64,000 bases of DNA from NCBI RefSeq assembly GCF_010894405.1, contig NZ_JAAIYA010000032.1:62001-126000 (forward strand). Reading direction: 5' to 3'. Source of the stretch: Pyxidicoccus caerfyrddinensis (GTDB taxonomy: Bacteria; Myxococcota; Myxococcia; Myxococcales; Myxococcaceae). The position numbers and the translations under genes were made by a program. Under the pieces are notes generated by a model. That model was not told where the DNA came from, searched no databases, and saw only the letters and a list, made by a program, of their open reading frames with translations. Each line of letters starts with the position of its first letter. Within the stretch, counting starts at the first letter, position 1. Below are positions 32,621 to 41,870 of this stretch, in pieces.

Positions 32621-34131
32621 CGCACCACGCGCACGGTGAGGTCGTTGACGATGAACGAGGTGATGGACGACACGCGCGCCTTGCCGCCTGCCTCGGTCCA
32701 CTCGAGCACATGGATGCGCAGGGGCTCGCCGACCTCCAGGTTCTGTTCCGCGTGCGCGCGGACGAGCACCACGCTGGCCTTGTCCCCCGCGTAGCTGACG
32801 AGCGTCTGGCGGAAGGTGAGCCAGGACTCGCGGCTACCGGACTCCTCGGTCAGCCCGCGCAGGAAGGCGGTGGGGCGCGCGAGGGGGCCGACGATGAACT
32901 CTCCGCCGGTGAGCTGGTGCTTGAGCTGCTCCTCCTTGCTGCTCAGCGGGCCGTCGAAGCAACCCATGCACTCTTCCTCGCAGCTGCAGTCGTAGCTTTC
33001 CGCGGACTGTCCCTCCGTCTTGCGGCGCTCCACGCACTGTGCCGTGCAGACCTTCTGTGTCTGGGCCTCCTGCTTGCGGGTCTTCTCGATTCGCGCGCGC
33101 ATCTGCGCCTGGGTGGCATCGGCCTCGAAGAAGGAGGCGTCTCCCTGATGCAACAACCCTGCGATGCGTACGAGGCCGTCGTCATCCATGACGGAGAGCG
33201 CGGCCCGCGCGGCGGCCCGCTGGGGCCGGAGCTGGGCGGGCTTCACGCGCGTCCACTTCGCCCGGGCCTCCGAGTCCTGGCCCTCGCGCTCCAGGTCCGC
33301 GCGGTCGAACAGGGCGGCCACCTCGCGCGCCCGCGCGAGCGCCTCGCGGTAGCTGTCCTTCTCCGGGACGGTGGCGAGGACGCCGACCGCTCCGGACATG
33401 CCCTCGGGAATGGCGCCCTGCTCCCAGGTGCGCTTCAGCGACAGCAGCTTCTCCACCTTGTAGCGCGGCGCCCACTCCAGCTTCGCCTGGGTGTCGTTGC
33501 GCTCGGCGGCCTGCTTCCGCTCGTAGGCGAAGGCGCGCACCTGCTCGTAGGCGGCGGCTTCCGCCTCCGGCTTGTAGGGGTCCTCGCCGTCCACGTAGAC
33601 GCGCAAGTCACTGAGGCAGGTGTCGTCGTACGCGCTGCCGGGGTACGTGGACACGAGCGTGAGCCGCACGCCCTGCACCTGCGCCGGCACGGGCAGGCGG
33701 ACCTCCTGCCAGCCCTGCACGTCCTTGAGCTCCGTCTCCAGCGCGGTGCCCGTCACCTGAGCGCCCGTCTCGGCCTGGACGAGTGGCTCCAGCTTCACCT
33801 TGCGCGGGCGCGCGTTGGCTCGGAAGAGCTTGTCGGACTTCTGGAAGCCGTTGCGCAGGAAGACGCGGAAGGACTTCGCCTTCGTCAGCGCGGGGCCCCA
33901 CCACTCCAGGGCCTCGCCCTCGCCGCGCCCCTTGGCGCCCTCCACCCACGCGGTGGTCGGGTCGTCGTCCGCGACGTAGAGGGGCAGGTAGTTCTGCGCG
34001 TGCTTGTTCCAGCCGTTCTCCAGGAAGGAGGACGCCGTCACGCGGCGCGGGTGCAGCCGGTGCGCTCCGCCCGCGTCGGGTTCGAGCAGCACCGGCGGCG
34101 CGGCGGCGAGGATGAGCGAGAGGAGAATCAT
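32596..34131 (-). CDS. Exported protein with NADase-type glycan-binding domain
   Basis: A 511-residue protein with a short N-terminal hydrophobic segment (MILLSLILAAAPPVLL), likely a signal peptide. The first globular region (about 30-190) has the discoidin-like pattern of NADase-type glycan-binding domains: VTASSFLENG, YVADDDPTTAWVEGAKG and a VRLTLVSTYPGSA strand. The middle part is charged and helical. A central Cys-rich patch (QKVCTAQC, YDCSCEEECMGCF) could bind metal. The last ~110 residues are an uncharacterised beta-rich domain. Its ATG overlaps the stop of the upstream pentaheme cytochrome (ATGA), so the two are translationally coupled and probably act together in the envelope. Confidence 0.7.
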   Translation of the reverse strand: MILLSLILAAAPPVLLEPDAGGAHRLHPRRVTASSFLENGWNKHAQNYLPLYVADDDPTTAWVEGAKGRGEGEALEWWGPALTKAKSFRVFLRNGFQKSDKLFRANARPRKVKLEPLVQAETGAQVTGTALETELKDVQGWQEVRLPVPAQVQGVRLTLVSTYPGSAYDDTCLSDLRVYVDGEDPYKPEAEAAAYEQVRAFAYERKQAAERNDTQAKLEWAPRYKVEKLLSLKRTWEQGAIPEGMSGAVGVLATVPEKDSYREALARAREVAALFDRADLEREGQDSEARAKWTRVKPAQLRPQRAAARAALSVMDDDGLVRIAGLLHQGDASFFEADATQAQMRARIEKTRKQEAQTQKVCTAQCVERRKTEGQSAESYDCSCEEECMGCFDGPLSSKEEQLKHQLTGGEFIVGPLARPTAFLRGLTEESGSRESWLTFRQTLVSYAGDKASVVLVRAHAEQNLEVGEPLRIHVLEWTEAGGKARVSSITSFIVNDLTVRVVRYRPATNA

Positions 34132-35174
34132 GGTTCGTGCTCCTTGTCCTTGGACGGCGGGCGGGCTTGCACTGGCGCGGCCCACAGCACCAGCCGCGAC
34201 AGCCCCGCGGGGTACAGCCCCGAGTCTTCCTGCTCCCGGGACACGAGGTGATAGACGATGCGGGCGTAGCGGGCGCCCTCGGGTACGGGCACCCGGCGCG
34301 TCTCTCCGGGCCGCAGGCGCGAGTCCTCCACCGCGCCCAGGTGCGGCAGCGACTCGCCCGGCCACGCGCGGACTTCGAGCCGACGGCCGAAGGTGGCCAC
34401 CGTGCGTGGGGACTCGAAGAGGGGCTCGTTCGCCACCTCCACGCTCACCCAGCGCATGACGTCGCCCGTGGGGAAGCCGTGGCCCACTTCGCGCGTGGAG
34501 ATGCGGAGCGCGCCTCGCGTCTGTTCCACCACGAGCGCGGCCTTGAGGGACTCCGTGCGCCGCGTGCCGCCCAGGCCGTGGTCTCCGCGCGGCATGTGGC
34601 AGTCCGTGCAGTGACGTGTGTCATGGAATTGGTCGCGCCAGCGGGTCCACTCGCCCACCGTGTCCTGTTGCCACTGGGTGGCGGAGAGGCGCACGCGCTG
34701 GCCGCTACCGTTCAGCACCGGGAAGCCGAACTGGTGGCAGCCGGCGCAGGGCATGCCCGGCGTGGCGCGGGCGTCACCGAGCGCGGCGTGACAGCCGGCG
34801 CAGGTGACTCCGTGCTCCTCGGTGGAGCTGTCGGGCGGGAGGGCGCCGCGCTCCAGGTTGCGCGCGAGCGGGGCGTGGCACTGCACGCACCAGGCGGGAC
34901 GGTCCTCGGTGATGGCGACCTGGAAGACGTCGTCGATGCGCGCGTTGGCGTGGCCGCTGTTCCGCCACGACTCCACCTGGGCCGGGTGGCACTCCGCGCA
35001 GCGCTTCACGTCCCAGTCGGGCAGGCCGTGTGGCGCGGGCCCTGGCTCCATCCTCGCCGTGCCCTGCGGGAAGCGCGGCGTGGGCGCGGCGGCGAGCAGG
35101 CAGAGGGTGAGGAGGAGGGCGTGCACTGTTGGCGACACAGTGTAGGCGCGCGGGCGGCGAAAGAGCGACTCCAC
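34128..35174 (-). CDS. Pentaheme c-type cytochrome
   Basis: A 348-residue exported protein with five CxxCH heme sites: CAECH, CVQCH, CAGCH, CAGCH and CTDCH, all in the N-terminal half. A hydrophobic signal segment (VHALLLTLCLLAAAP) precedes them. The C-terminal half is beta-rich and heme-free, with LVVEQTRGALRISTREVGHGFPTG-type stretches seen in multiheme proteins related to cytochrome c554/NrfA-like families. It probably carries electrons in the periplasm or at the cell surface. GTG 35174 is given; GTG 35138 is an alternative that shortens the basic N-terminus. It is coupled to the downstream glycan-binding-domain protein. Confidence 0.88.
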   Translation of the reverse strand: MESLFRRPRAYTVSPTVHALLLTLCLLAAAPTPRFPQGTARMEPGPAPHGLPDWDVKRCAECHPAQVESWRNSGHANARIDDVFQVAITEDRPAWCVQCHAPLARNLERGALPPDSSTEEHGVTCAGCHAALGDARATPGMPCAGCHQFGFPVLNGSGQRVRLSATQWQQDTVGEWTRWRDQFHDTRHCTDCHMPRGDHGLGGTRRTESLKAALVVEQTRGALRISTREVGHGFPTGDVMRWVSVEVANEPLFESPRTVATFGRRLEVRAWPGESLPHLGAVEDSRLRPGETRRVPVPEGARYARIVYHLVSREQEDSGLYPAGLSRLVLWAAPVQARPPSKDKEHEP

Positions 35175-35217
35175 CCCCGGAAGGCTGTTGGAGGCGGTGC
35201 GGTGGCTGTCTCGCTCC

Positions 35218-36054
35218 TCAGGGAACCAGCGCGACGAGTTGGTTGTTCGCCGAGGGCGTGAACTTGAGGGACTGGAAATAGAACGCCTGGTAGCAACCGC
35301 CCGAGGCGCCGCAGTTGCCGGACGCGTCGGCGCCGTTCAGGAACGGCGAGCCGTCGGGCGTCCAGCCCTGCCAGAAGCTGATGAAGGCGTAGCACAGCGA
35401 CTCGTCGTAGGGGCCGACCGTCGACATGTCCTGGCTCCGGATGACGACGTAGTTGTTGCCCGTGCCCGTGAGGTCGACCGACCAGGTGACCATGTCCGGC
35501 TCCCAGTCGATGCGGTAGCGGTACACCGACGCGCCCCAGCCGGAGGTCGTGTCGGGCAGCGGGTTCGGCGGGGTGCCGGTCCACAGCGGCGTCGCGGTGT
35601 TCACGTACTGCTTTCCCTGCCACCAGACGTTGGTCGACACGCTCTGCGTGCCACACGGCGTGGACCCGGGGGTGCAGTGGCCGGAGAACTCGAAGTCGAT
35701 CTCCTGCTGCTGGTCCTGATTGAATTCGCTCAAGTAGAAGGTCGTGGTCACGCCGCTCCCGGCGCCCACCTTGATGGACAGCTCGTACTGGCCAAAGCCG
35801 AGCGCGACGCCGAGCCGCATCTTCGCCGAGTACCAGTTGCCCGCCCCGCCCCAGTTCGCCATGTTCATCGTCGCCAGCTCGATGTTCGGCCCACCCCCGC
35901 CCGGCGGCGGCGAGTAGCTGTAGGTCGAGGACGCGTACGGCCCGTTCGTCAGGTTGGTCCAATCCGGCGAGCCGAGGCTGTAATAGACGCTCTGCCCGGC
36001 GACGGTAAGTCCGCGAGCGGGATCGGTCTTCAGGTCGCGACGTGCTTTGCCCAT
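35218..36054 (-). CDS. Glycoside hydrolase family 16 (beta-glucanase type)
   Basis: A 278-residue protein with a GH16 fold. The catalytic motif is EIDFE in QQEIDFEFSG, where the two Glu are nucleophile and acid/base. Substrate-cleft residues appear in WYSAKMRLGVALGFGQYELSIK and YRYRIDWEPDMVTWSVD. The family cuts beta-1,3/1,4-glucans, useful for attacking fungal or plant walls. ATG 36054 (MGKARRDL) has GGAG eight bases upstream but no signal peptide follows. Upstream in-frame ATGs add only a basic stretch. This is unusual for a GH16 enzyme. Confidence 0.85.
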   Translation of the reverse strand: MGKARRDLKTDPARGLTVAGQSVYYSLGSPDWTNLTNGPYASSTYSYSPPPGGGGPNIELATMNMANWGGAGNWYSAKMRLGVALGFGQYELSIKVGAGSGVTTTFYLSEFNQDQQQEIDFEFSGHCTPGSTPCGTQSVSTNVWWQGKQYVNTATPLWTGTPPNPLPDTTSGWGASVYRYRIDWEPDMVTWSVDLTGTGNNYVVIRSQDMSTVGPYDESLCYAFISFWQGWTPDGSPFLNGADASGNCGASGGCYQAFYFQSLKFTPSANNQLVALVP

Positions 36055-36211
36055 GGCCCACTCCACGATGGTGACAGATGGTGAATGAATTCCAGCTAGC
36101 GAGTGAATGCTCGCCGGTGGGCGGCGCCGCCGCATCATAGAGACGGACCGGGGCTCTCGGCGTGAAGCGCCTCGGGTGCGTCACTGGACCGGATGGCGTA
36201 GAAAGGGCCCC

Positions 36212-37225
36212 ATGAAGGCCTACGAGATTCGAGACGGCTTCGGCTTGGACAAGCTGGTGGCGTGCGAGCGGCCGGACCCGACGCCGGGGCCGTTCCAGGT
36301 TCGCGTGCGGGTGAAGGCCACGAGCCTCAACCAGCGCGACTTGATGATGGTGGAGGGCCGCTACAACCCGCGTCAGAAGCTGCCGCTGATTCCGAACTCG
36401 GATGGCGCGGGCGTGGTGGACGCGGTGGGCCCGGGTGTCACGCGCGTGAAGCCCGGTGACAGGGTGATGGGCATCTTCTCGCAGGCGTGGCTCGCCGGGG
36501 AGCCGACCCGCGCCGCGCAGACGAGCACGCTCGGCGGGCCGCTGGATGGCGCGCTCGCGGACACGATGCTGCTCCACGAGGACGGCGTGGTGCTCACGCC
36601 CGCGCACCTGTCCGACGAGGAGGCCGCGACGCTGCCTTGCGCGGCCGTCACGGCGTGGAGCGCGCTCGTGACCTACGGCGGGCTGAAGGCGGGGGACTCG
36701 GTGCTGGTGCAGGGCACCGGTGGCGTCTCCATCTTCGCGCTGCAGATTGCGCGGATGCTGGGGGCGCGCGTCATCCTGACTTCGAGCCGGGACGAGAAGC
36801 TGGAGAAGGCCCGCGCGCTGGGGGCGCACGAGGTCATCAACTACGCGACGACGGCGGACTGGGACAAGGCGGCGCGGGCGCTGACGGGCGGCGTGGGCGT
36901 GGACCACGTCGTGGAAGTGGGCGGGGCGGGGACGTTCGAGAAGTCACTGCGCGCGGTGCGCGTCGGCGGCACGGTGTCCGTCATCGGCGTGCTCAGCGGC
37001 GGCGCGGGCACGGTGCCGCTCACGCCCATCCTGATGCAGAACCTGCGCGTGCAGGGCATCCTCGTGGGTCACCGTCAGGGCTTCGAGGCGATGAACCGCG
37101 CGTTGACGCTGCACGGGGTGCGGCCCGTGGTGGACCGCGTGTTCCCCTTCGCCGAGGCGCGCTCCGCCTTCGAGTACCTCAAGAGCGGGGCGCACTTCGG
37201 GAAGGTGGTCGTCCGGGTGGGGTGA
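36212..37225 (+). CDS. MDR-family NAD(P)-dependent alcohol dehydrogenase / quinone oxidoreductase
   Basis: A 337-residue medium-chain dehydrogenase/reductase. The GroES-like N-terminal half contains TSLNQRDLMMVEGRYN and DGAGVVDAVGPGV. The Rossmann half has DSVLVQGTGGVSIFALQIA (the nucleotide-binding glycine loop) and GAHEVINY. The catalytic-zinc Cys/His pattern is absent, so a zinc-independent quinone-oxidoreductase-like enzyme is expected. Substrate unknown. It is divergent from the GH16 gene by 157 bases. Confidence 0.92.
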   Translation: MKAYEIRDGFGLDKLVACERPDPTPGPFQVRVRVKATSLNQRDLMMVEGRYNPRQKLPLIPNSDGAGVVDAVGPGVTRVKPGDRVMGIFSQAWLAGEPTRAAQTSTLGGPLDGALADTMLLHEDGVVLTPAHLSDEEAATLPCAAVTAWSALVTYGGLKAGDSVLVQGTGGVSIFALQIARMLGARVILTSSRDEKLEKARALGAHEVINYATTADWDKAARALTGGVGVDHVVEVGGAGTFEKSLRAVRVGGTVSVIGVLSGGAGTVPLTPILMQNLRVQGILVGHRQGFEAMNRALTLHGVRPVVDRVFPFAEARSAFEYLKSGAHFGKVVVRVG

Positions 37226-37312
37226 GGCGGCTCCGGGCTGGGGCTGAACAGCGAGGCGGGCGGGCATCCAGGTCGCGGAGGACACGACGCGGGAAGGTGT
37301 TACCTTCGCTGC

Positions 37313-38869
37313 ATGCCTCGCTGGTTCAACACTGCGGGCCCGTGCAATCCGACGGACCACTACATGCTGCCGGCGCTGCGACGCCTGCCCCAGGCCGAGC
37401 AGCTCTTCGACCAGAAGAGCTATTTCGTCCTCCACGCGCCCCGGCAGGTGGGCAAGACGACGGCGCTCCGGTCCCTGGCCGGGCAGCTCACCGCCTCCGG
37501 GCGCTACGCCGCGCTTCACTTCTCCTGCGAGGAGGGGGAGGTGGCGGGGGACGACTTCGCCGAGGCACAGAGGACGTTGCTGTCACGCATCCGCCGGAGT
37601 GCCGAGCTCTACCTGCCCTCGGAGTTGCGCCCGCCCCCATTCCCAGACGCACCTGACCTCCAACTTTTGGGCACGGCGCTGGGGGCCTGGGCACGTGAGT
37701 GTCCCCGGCCGTTGGTGCTCTTCTTCGATGAGATCGACGCGCTTCGGGGCCAGAGCCTCCTGAGCGTGCTGCGTCAACTGCGCGGGGGCTTCCACGACAG
37801 GCCCGAAGGCTTCCCTTCCTCCGTGGTCCTATGCGGCCTGCGTGATGTTCGCGACTACAAGATTGCATCAGGCGGCCAGGGCCACCTGGGCACCTCCAGC
37901 CCCTTCAACATCAAGGTGGAGTCGCTCACCCTACGCAACTTCATCCATGACGAGGTCGCGGAGCTCTATCAACAGCACACCGACGACACCGGGCAGCGCT
38001 TCCTGCCCGAAGCCGTGGACCGAGCCTTCTACTGGACCCAGGGGCAGCCCTGGCTGGTCAATGCCCTGGCCCGTCAGATGGTGCAGCAGCTCGTACCGGA
38101 CCGGACCCAGGCCCTGACGGCGGCTCATGTCGACGCCGCGAAGGAAATCCTCCTCAAGCGGCAGGACACGCACCTGGACAGTCTCGCCGAGCGCCTGCGT
38201 GAAACCCGGGTGCGGCGCATCCTCGAGCCCATGCTCGCGGGCCTCGCGCTGGGCGACATTCCCCAGGACGACCTGCGCTTCGTCCAGGACCTGGGCCTGG
38301 TGCGCGTGGGCACTACGGGCGGCGTGGAGATGGCCAATCCGCTCTACCGGGAGGTCATCCTCCGGGTCCTCGGAAACACGGCCTTCGCGTCCCTGCCTCC
38401 GATGCAGTCCGCGCCTCCGTGGTTGCGTGCGGACGGGCGGCTCGACATGGAGCGCCTCATGGAGGCGTTCCTGGCCTTCTGGCGCCAGCATGGCCAGCCC
38501 CTGCTGGGGACCGCGCCCTACCATGAGATTGCACCGCACCTGGTGCTGATGGCCTTCCTGCACCGGGTCGCCAATGGAGGAGGCACGCTGGAGCGTGAGT
38601 ACGCCATCGGCACGGGACGCATGGACCTGTGCCTGCGCTACGGCTCCGATACGCTCGCGATGGAGCTCAAGGTGTGGCGCGACGAGGAGAAGGACCCGCT
38701 GGACGAAGGGCTGGCCCAGCTCGACAGGTATCTGGCGGGATTGGGGCTCGACACCGGCTGGCTGGTCATCTTCGACCGGCGCAGCGGGCAGCCCCCCATC
38801 GCCGAGCGCACCGTTGCGACCCGCGCGCAGACGCCCGCGGGCCGCACTGTCTCCGTCGTACGCGCCTGA
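37313..38869 (+). CDS. AAA ATPase with PD-(D/E)XK-like C-terminal domain
   Basis: A 518-residue protein of a widespread AAA-like ATPase family, opening WFNTAGPCNPTDHYMLPALRRL. Walker A is HAPRQVGKTTAL and Walker B LVLFFDEIDALR. An arginine-rich helical segment follows. The C-terminal ~110 residues carry a nuclease-type signature: GTGRMDLCLRYGSDTLAMEL plus ELKVWR, the D...ExK arrangement of PD-(D/E)XK nucleases. No partner gene is adjacent; the next gene converges. The family is common and its role unsettled; DNA cleavage or defence are possibilities only. Confidence 0.82.
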   Translation: MPRWFNTAGPCNPTDHYMLPALRRLPQAEQLFDQKSYFVLHAPRQVGKTTALRSLAGQLTASGRYAALHFSCEEGEVAGDDFAEAQRTLLSRIRRSAELYLPSELRPPPFPDAPDLQLLGTALGAWARECPRPLVLFFDEIDALRGQSLLSVLRQLRGGFHDRPEGFPSSVVLCGLRDVRDYKIASGGQGHLGTSSPFNIKVESLTLRNFIHDEVAELYQQHTDDTGQRFLPEAVDRAFYWTQGQPWLVNALARQMVQQLVPDRTQALTAAHVDAAKEILLKRQDTHLDSLAERLRETRVRRILEPMLAGLALGDIPQDDLRFVQDLGLVRVGTTGGVEMANPLYREVILRVLGNTAFASLPPMQSAPPWLRADGRLDMERLMEAFLAFWRQHGQPLLGTAPYHEIAPHLVLMAFLHRVANGGGTLEREYAIGTGRMDLCLRYGSDTLAMELKVWRDEEKDPLDEGLAQLDRYLAGLGLDTGWLVIFDRRSGQPPIAERTVATRAQTPAGRTVSVVRA

Positions 38870-38887
38870 GCCTCTCCTGAGAGAGGC
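38870..38887. terminator. Short hairpin terminator
   Basis: Perfect 7-bp stem GCCTCTC/GAGAGGC with a CTGA loop, directly after the AAA ATPase stop and before the convergent RIO kinase stop. Confidence 0.5.
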
Positions 38888-38896
38888 CCGCTTCGC

Positions 38897-41011
38897 TCAG
38901 GAACCCGTCTCGTGAGGGCCCGGGTCTGAAGACGAGGCCGGACGGCCGACGAAGGAGACCTGGGGCGCCGAGGCCCGCGCGGGCCGGGAGCCCCCACGGT
39001 TCGGTCCCTGCCGCGGCTGCCTGGGAGCCGGGCCGTTGCCCGGACCCGCGGAGCGCGCCTCGCGGAGGTTGTTCGTCACCGGACCTGTGGCGGCGCCGTT
39101 GCTCGCGGGCCGCGACTCCACCACGGGCTGCGAGCGGCCAGGACCTCCGCGCCGCTCGCCCCTCGGAGTGGCGCCGTTGCCACGCGGCTCGTTGCGCGGC
39201 TCACCCGCCGAGGCGATGTCATTGGCCCCGGCCTGCGCGTCGTTCCGGGGCGGGCGGCCATTGCGTCCGGGCCGCTGCTCGTTCCGGGGCGGACGCCCGT
39301 TGTTGCCGGGCCGCTGCTCGTTCCGGGCGGGGCGGCCCTCCGTCATGCGCGGGTCGCTCGAAGGCACGGACTCGACCGGGGCGGCTGCGCCACGTGGCCC
39401 GTTCCTCGCGGGCATATCCGTGCGTTGCTCGCTGATGCGTGTGCCCGGATGGCCGTTGGCACGTTGCTCCTCGGGCTGCGCGCCAGGGCTTCCCCCCGCA
39501 CGCGGCTCGTTGAAGCGGGCGCCCCGGTTGTTTCCGGCACGGTCGTTGGTCCGTGGGCCTGGGTTGCCACGTCCGCGCGGCTCGTTGGCGCGAGCACCCG
39601 GGTTGCTGCTGGCACGCTCTTCGACTTGCGCACCCGGGGGCCCGCCGCGCGGGTCGTTGAAGCGAGCACCCGGATTGCCACCGGTACGTTCATCGACTCG
39701 CATGCCTGGAGGCCCGCCGCGCTGCTCATTGACGCGCGCACCCGGAGTGCCGTTCGCACGCTGCTCGGGCCGCGCACCCGGGGTTCCACCGGCGCGCTGC
39801 TCAGGCCGCGCACCCGGAGTGCCGTTCGCACGCGGCTCATGGGTTCGTGCGCCCGGAGTGCCTCCACCGCGCGGCTCGTTCGCCGCGGGACGGCCGTTGC
39901 CGCCGCCCCGAGGTCCACCGGCGGCGGGCGGTGCCCCGTTCGCCGCGCGCTGCCCGTTCTGCGGACGCGCGCCGTTTCCACCCATGGGCGGACGCGCACC
40001 ATTGCCACCCGCGCGCGGCGGCGACCGGCCACCCCCAGCGCGATTCCGTCCCCCACGCGGAGGAGGCGCCGCCGCGGGCTTGCCGCGCTCGCCGCCACCC
40101 TGCTTCAGCACCAGGGCCTCCAGCTCGCGCAGCTCGGCCTCGGCAGCCTCCTCGGGCGTCATCGTGGACTGGGCCGCGACCGGCACCAGCTCCGCCGGAG
40201 CCGAGTGCTCCTGCACGAATCCCTGGCGCCCGTCACGCGGACCCTTGACGCCTCCCCGGCCCGGTGCGCCGTTGCGGCGGGGCGTGAAGTCCCGGGTCAG
40301 CTCCCGGCGCACATAGGCATTCCAGATTTCGCTCGTGTCGCTCTCGGCGTCGTACAGCCACGGGGCGATTCCCGCGAGGAAGTTGCGGACGTTGTCCAGG
40401 TCACGCCGGAAGTAGAACTCCGCTTGGTTGTTGCGCGCGGCCGCCACCGTCTGCGGGAAGTCGATGATGGTGGCGCCCTGCCAGCTCATCAGGATGTTGA
40501 ACGGGGACAGGTCCCCGTGGATGAGGTCGGCGCACAGCATGTTCACGACCTGGGAGCGCAGCTCCACGTACAGCGCCTGGGCCTCCTCGGGCGTGGCGGG
40601 AGGGGCCTCCACCAGCCGAGGGGCGGGTTGGCCCTGGGCGTCGAGCACCACCTCCATCAGCAGGATGCCCTCGTAGAACAGCACCGGCTGGGGCACGCGT
40701 ACGCCCTGGGCGTACAGCTTGTAGAGCGAGTCCGACTCGGCGCTCTTCCACGCCTCCTCGGCGGCGGCCTGACCGAAGCGGCTGCCCTTTTCCATGGCGC
40801 GGCGCGTGCGGGAGTTGCGCACCTCGCGCCCCTCGCGGTAGCCCACGTTGTTGCGGAAGTTGCGCTCGTGGCGCTCCTTGTACAGCTTGGCCGCGACCAC
40901 CTCGCCAGCGTGCTGGACCAGCCACACCTCCGCCTCCTTGCCGGTCTTCAGCTGGCCGATGACGGCCTCGATGATGCCGTCGGCGAGGAGAGTCTCTAGT
41001 GAGTCATTCAT
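38897..41011 (-). CDS. RIO-family kinase with long repetitive disordered tail
   Basis: A 704-residue protein. The first ~265 residues form a RIO1-like kinase: AEVWLVQHAGEVVAAKLYKE with the ATP-binding Lys, the catalytic loop IHGDLSPFNILMS, and the metal-binding IIDFPQTV. Both catalytic Asp are present. The remaining ~430 residues are low-complexity, rich in Gly, Asn, Arg and Pro, with about a dozen imperfect units resembling GTPGARPEQRAN, plus RG/RGG stretches. RIO kinases act in ribosome maturation in archaea and eukaryotes. The tail looks intrinsically disordered and RNA-binding. The start ATG follows a short divergent gap. Expansion or contraction of the tail repeats between strains is likely. 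Confidence 0.88.
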   Translation of the reverse strand: MNDSLETLLADGIIEAVIGQLKTGKEAEVWLVQHAGEVVAAKLYKERHERNFRNNVGYREGREVRNSRTRRAMEKGSRFGQAAAEEAWKSAESDSLYKLYAQGVRVPQPVLFYEGILLMEVVLDAQGQPAPRLVEAPPATPEEAQALYVELRSQVVNMLCADLIHGDLSPFNILMSWQGATIIDFPQTVAAARNNQAEFYFRRDLDNVRNFLAGIAPWLYDAESDTSEIWNAYVRRELTRDFTPRRNGAPGRGGVKGPRDGRQGFVQEHSAPAELVPVAAQSTMTPEEAAEAELRELEALVLKQGGGERGKPAAAPPPRGGRNRAGGGRSPPRAGGNGARPPMGGNGARPQNGQRAANGAPPAAGGPRGGGNGRPAANEPRGGGTPGARTHEPRANGTPGARPEQRAGGTPGARPEQRANGTPGARVNEQRGGPPGMRVDERTGGNPGARFNDPRGGPPGAQVEERASSNPGARANEPRGRGNPGPRTNDRAGNNRGARFNEPRAGGSPGAQPEEQRANGHPGTRISEQRTDMPARNGPRGAAAPVESVPSSDPRMTEGRPARNEQRPGNNGRPPRNEQRPGRNGRPPRNDAQAGANDIASAGEPRNEPRGNGATPRGERRGGPGRSQPVVESRPASNGAATGPVTNNLREARSAGPGNGPAPRQPRQGPNRGGSRPARASAPQVSFVGRPASSSDPGPHETGS

Positions 41012-41288
41012 TCAGACGCGGAAGTCCAATGGGGTCCGGGCGGGTGTCTCGCTTGGGTGCGCGGGCGGCCCTGTTCGCTGCGCATGGCGGCATGTGAACA
41101 TCTCGCAGGTCCCTCTTGCTACCGCCATCCAACGCCAAGCTGCCATGAGGACCAGCGCACGGCCTGCTACCAGTTTGCACGCCAGGGTTCCAGGATAGCC
41201 AGGGCTTGCTGCCCAGGGTGGGTCTTTCAGGACTTCACCCGGCAGGCAAGCGCCTGACCGGCGGCTCGCTCCTGGGGCCCGGGGGCGC

Positions 41289-41870
41289 CTACTTCTTGAT
41301 GACCTCCCGGGCGGAGCGGCCATCCACCCCGGTGCCGCTGAGCAGCACGTAGTCGACCCCGGTGGGCCAGGCCGTCTTCACGAAGATGCGCTCAATCTGC
41401 GCCACCCTGCCTTCCATGAGGGTGTACGCCCGGGCGGCGCACTGGCCGTTCGCCCGGAAGACGTCCAGGTCGATGGCGCGGTCCGGCCAGGCCCGCAGCC
41501 GCACGTGGACCCGCCAGCCGGTGGAGGTGGCCTCCACCTGCTGCACGTCCCCCAGCCCGTAGGCGGGCGCTTCACGGCCGAGCAGCGGCTCGGTGTTCTT
41601 CTCGCCCTTCTCCAGCATCCGCCAGTACGCATGCACCGGCTGCGGCCCCTGGGGGCGGCAGTCCGAGTCGACACGGACGCCGTAGTGGACCTGGTTCCGG
41701 TTCGTGCTCCGGGCAATGAAGAAGGCCGAGTCCGCGGTCCGGGCCGGCAGCGTCTTCCCCGCCGGAGTGCCCTGGGCCGGCGGCCCCGCGAGCACCGGCG
41801 CCTGGCCCAGCAGCACCGCCAGGCAGATGCCAGACAACGTCCAGTCCCTCTGTTGCACGCGTCCCCTCAT
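41289..41870 (-). CDS. DUF4833 exported protein
   Basis: A 193-residue protein with a signal peptide (LSGICLAVLLGQAPVLAGP). The rest fits DUF4833: SAFFIARSTNRNQVHYGV, PVHAYWRMLEKG, APAYGLGDV and a C-terminal RVAQIERIFVKTAW. A periplasmic beta-rich fold is expected; function unknown. ATG 41870 is given; GTG 41858 is an alternative. Confidence 0.8.
   Translation of the reverse strand: MRGRVQQRDWTLSGICLAVLLGQAPVLAGPPAQGTPAGKTLPARTADSAFFIARSTNRNQVHYGVRVDSDCRPQGPQPVHAYWRMLEKGEKNTEPLLGREAPAYGLGDVQQVEATSTGWRVHVRLRAWPDRAIDLDVFRANGQCAARAYTLMEGRVAQIERIFVKTAWPTGVDYVLLSGTGVDGRSAREVIKK

Noticed and set aside
39400..40100. CRISPR-like or minisatellite array
   Set aside because: The repetition is in frame and encodes the disordered tail of the RIO kinase; spacers of constant length are absent.
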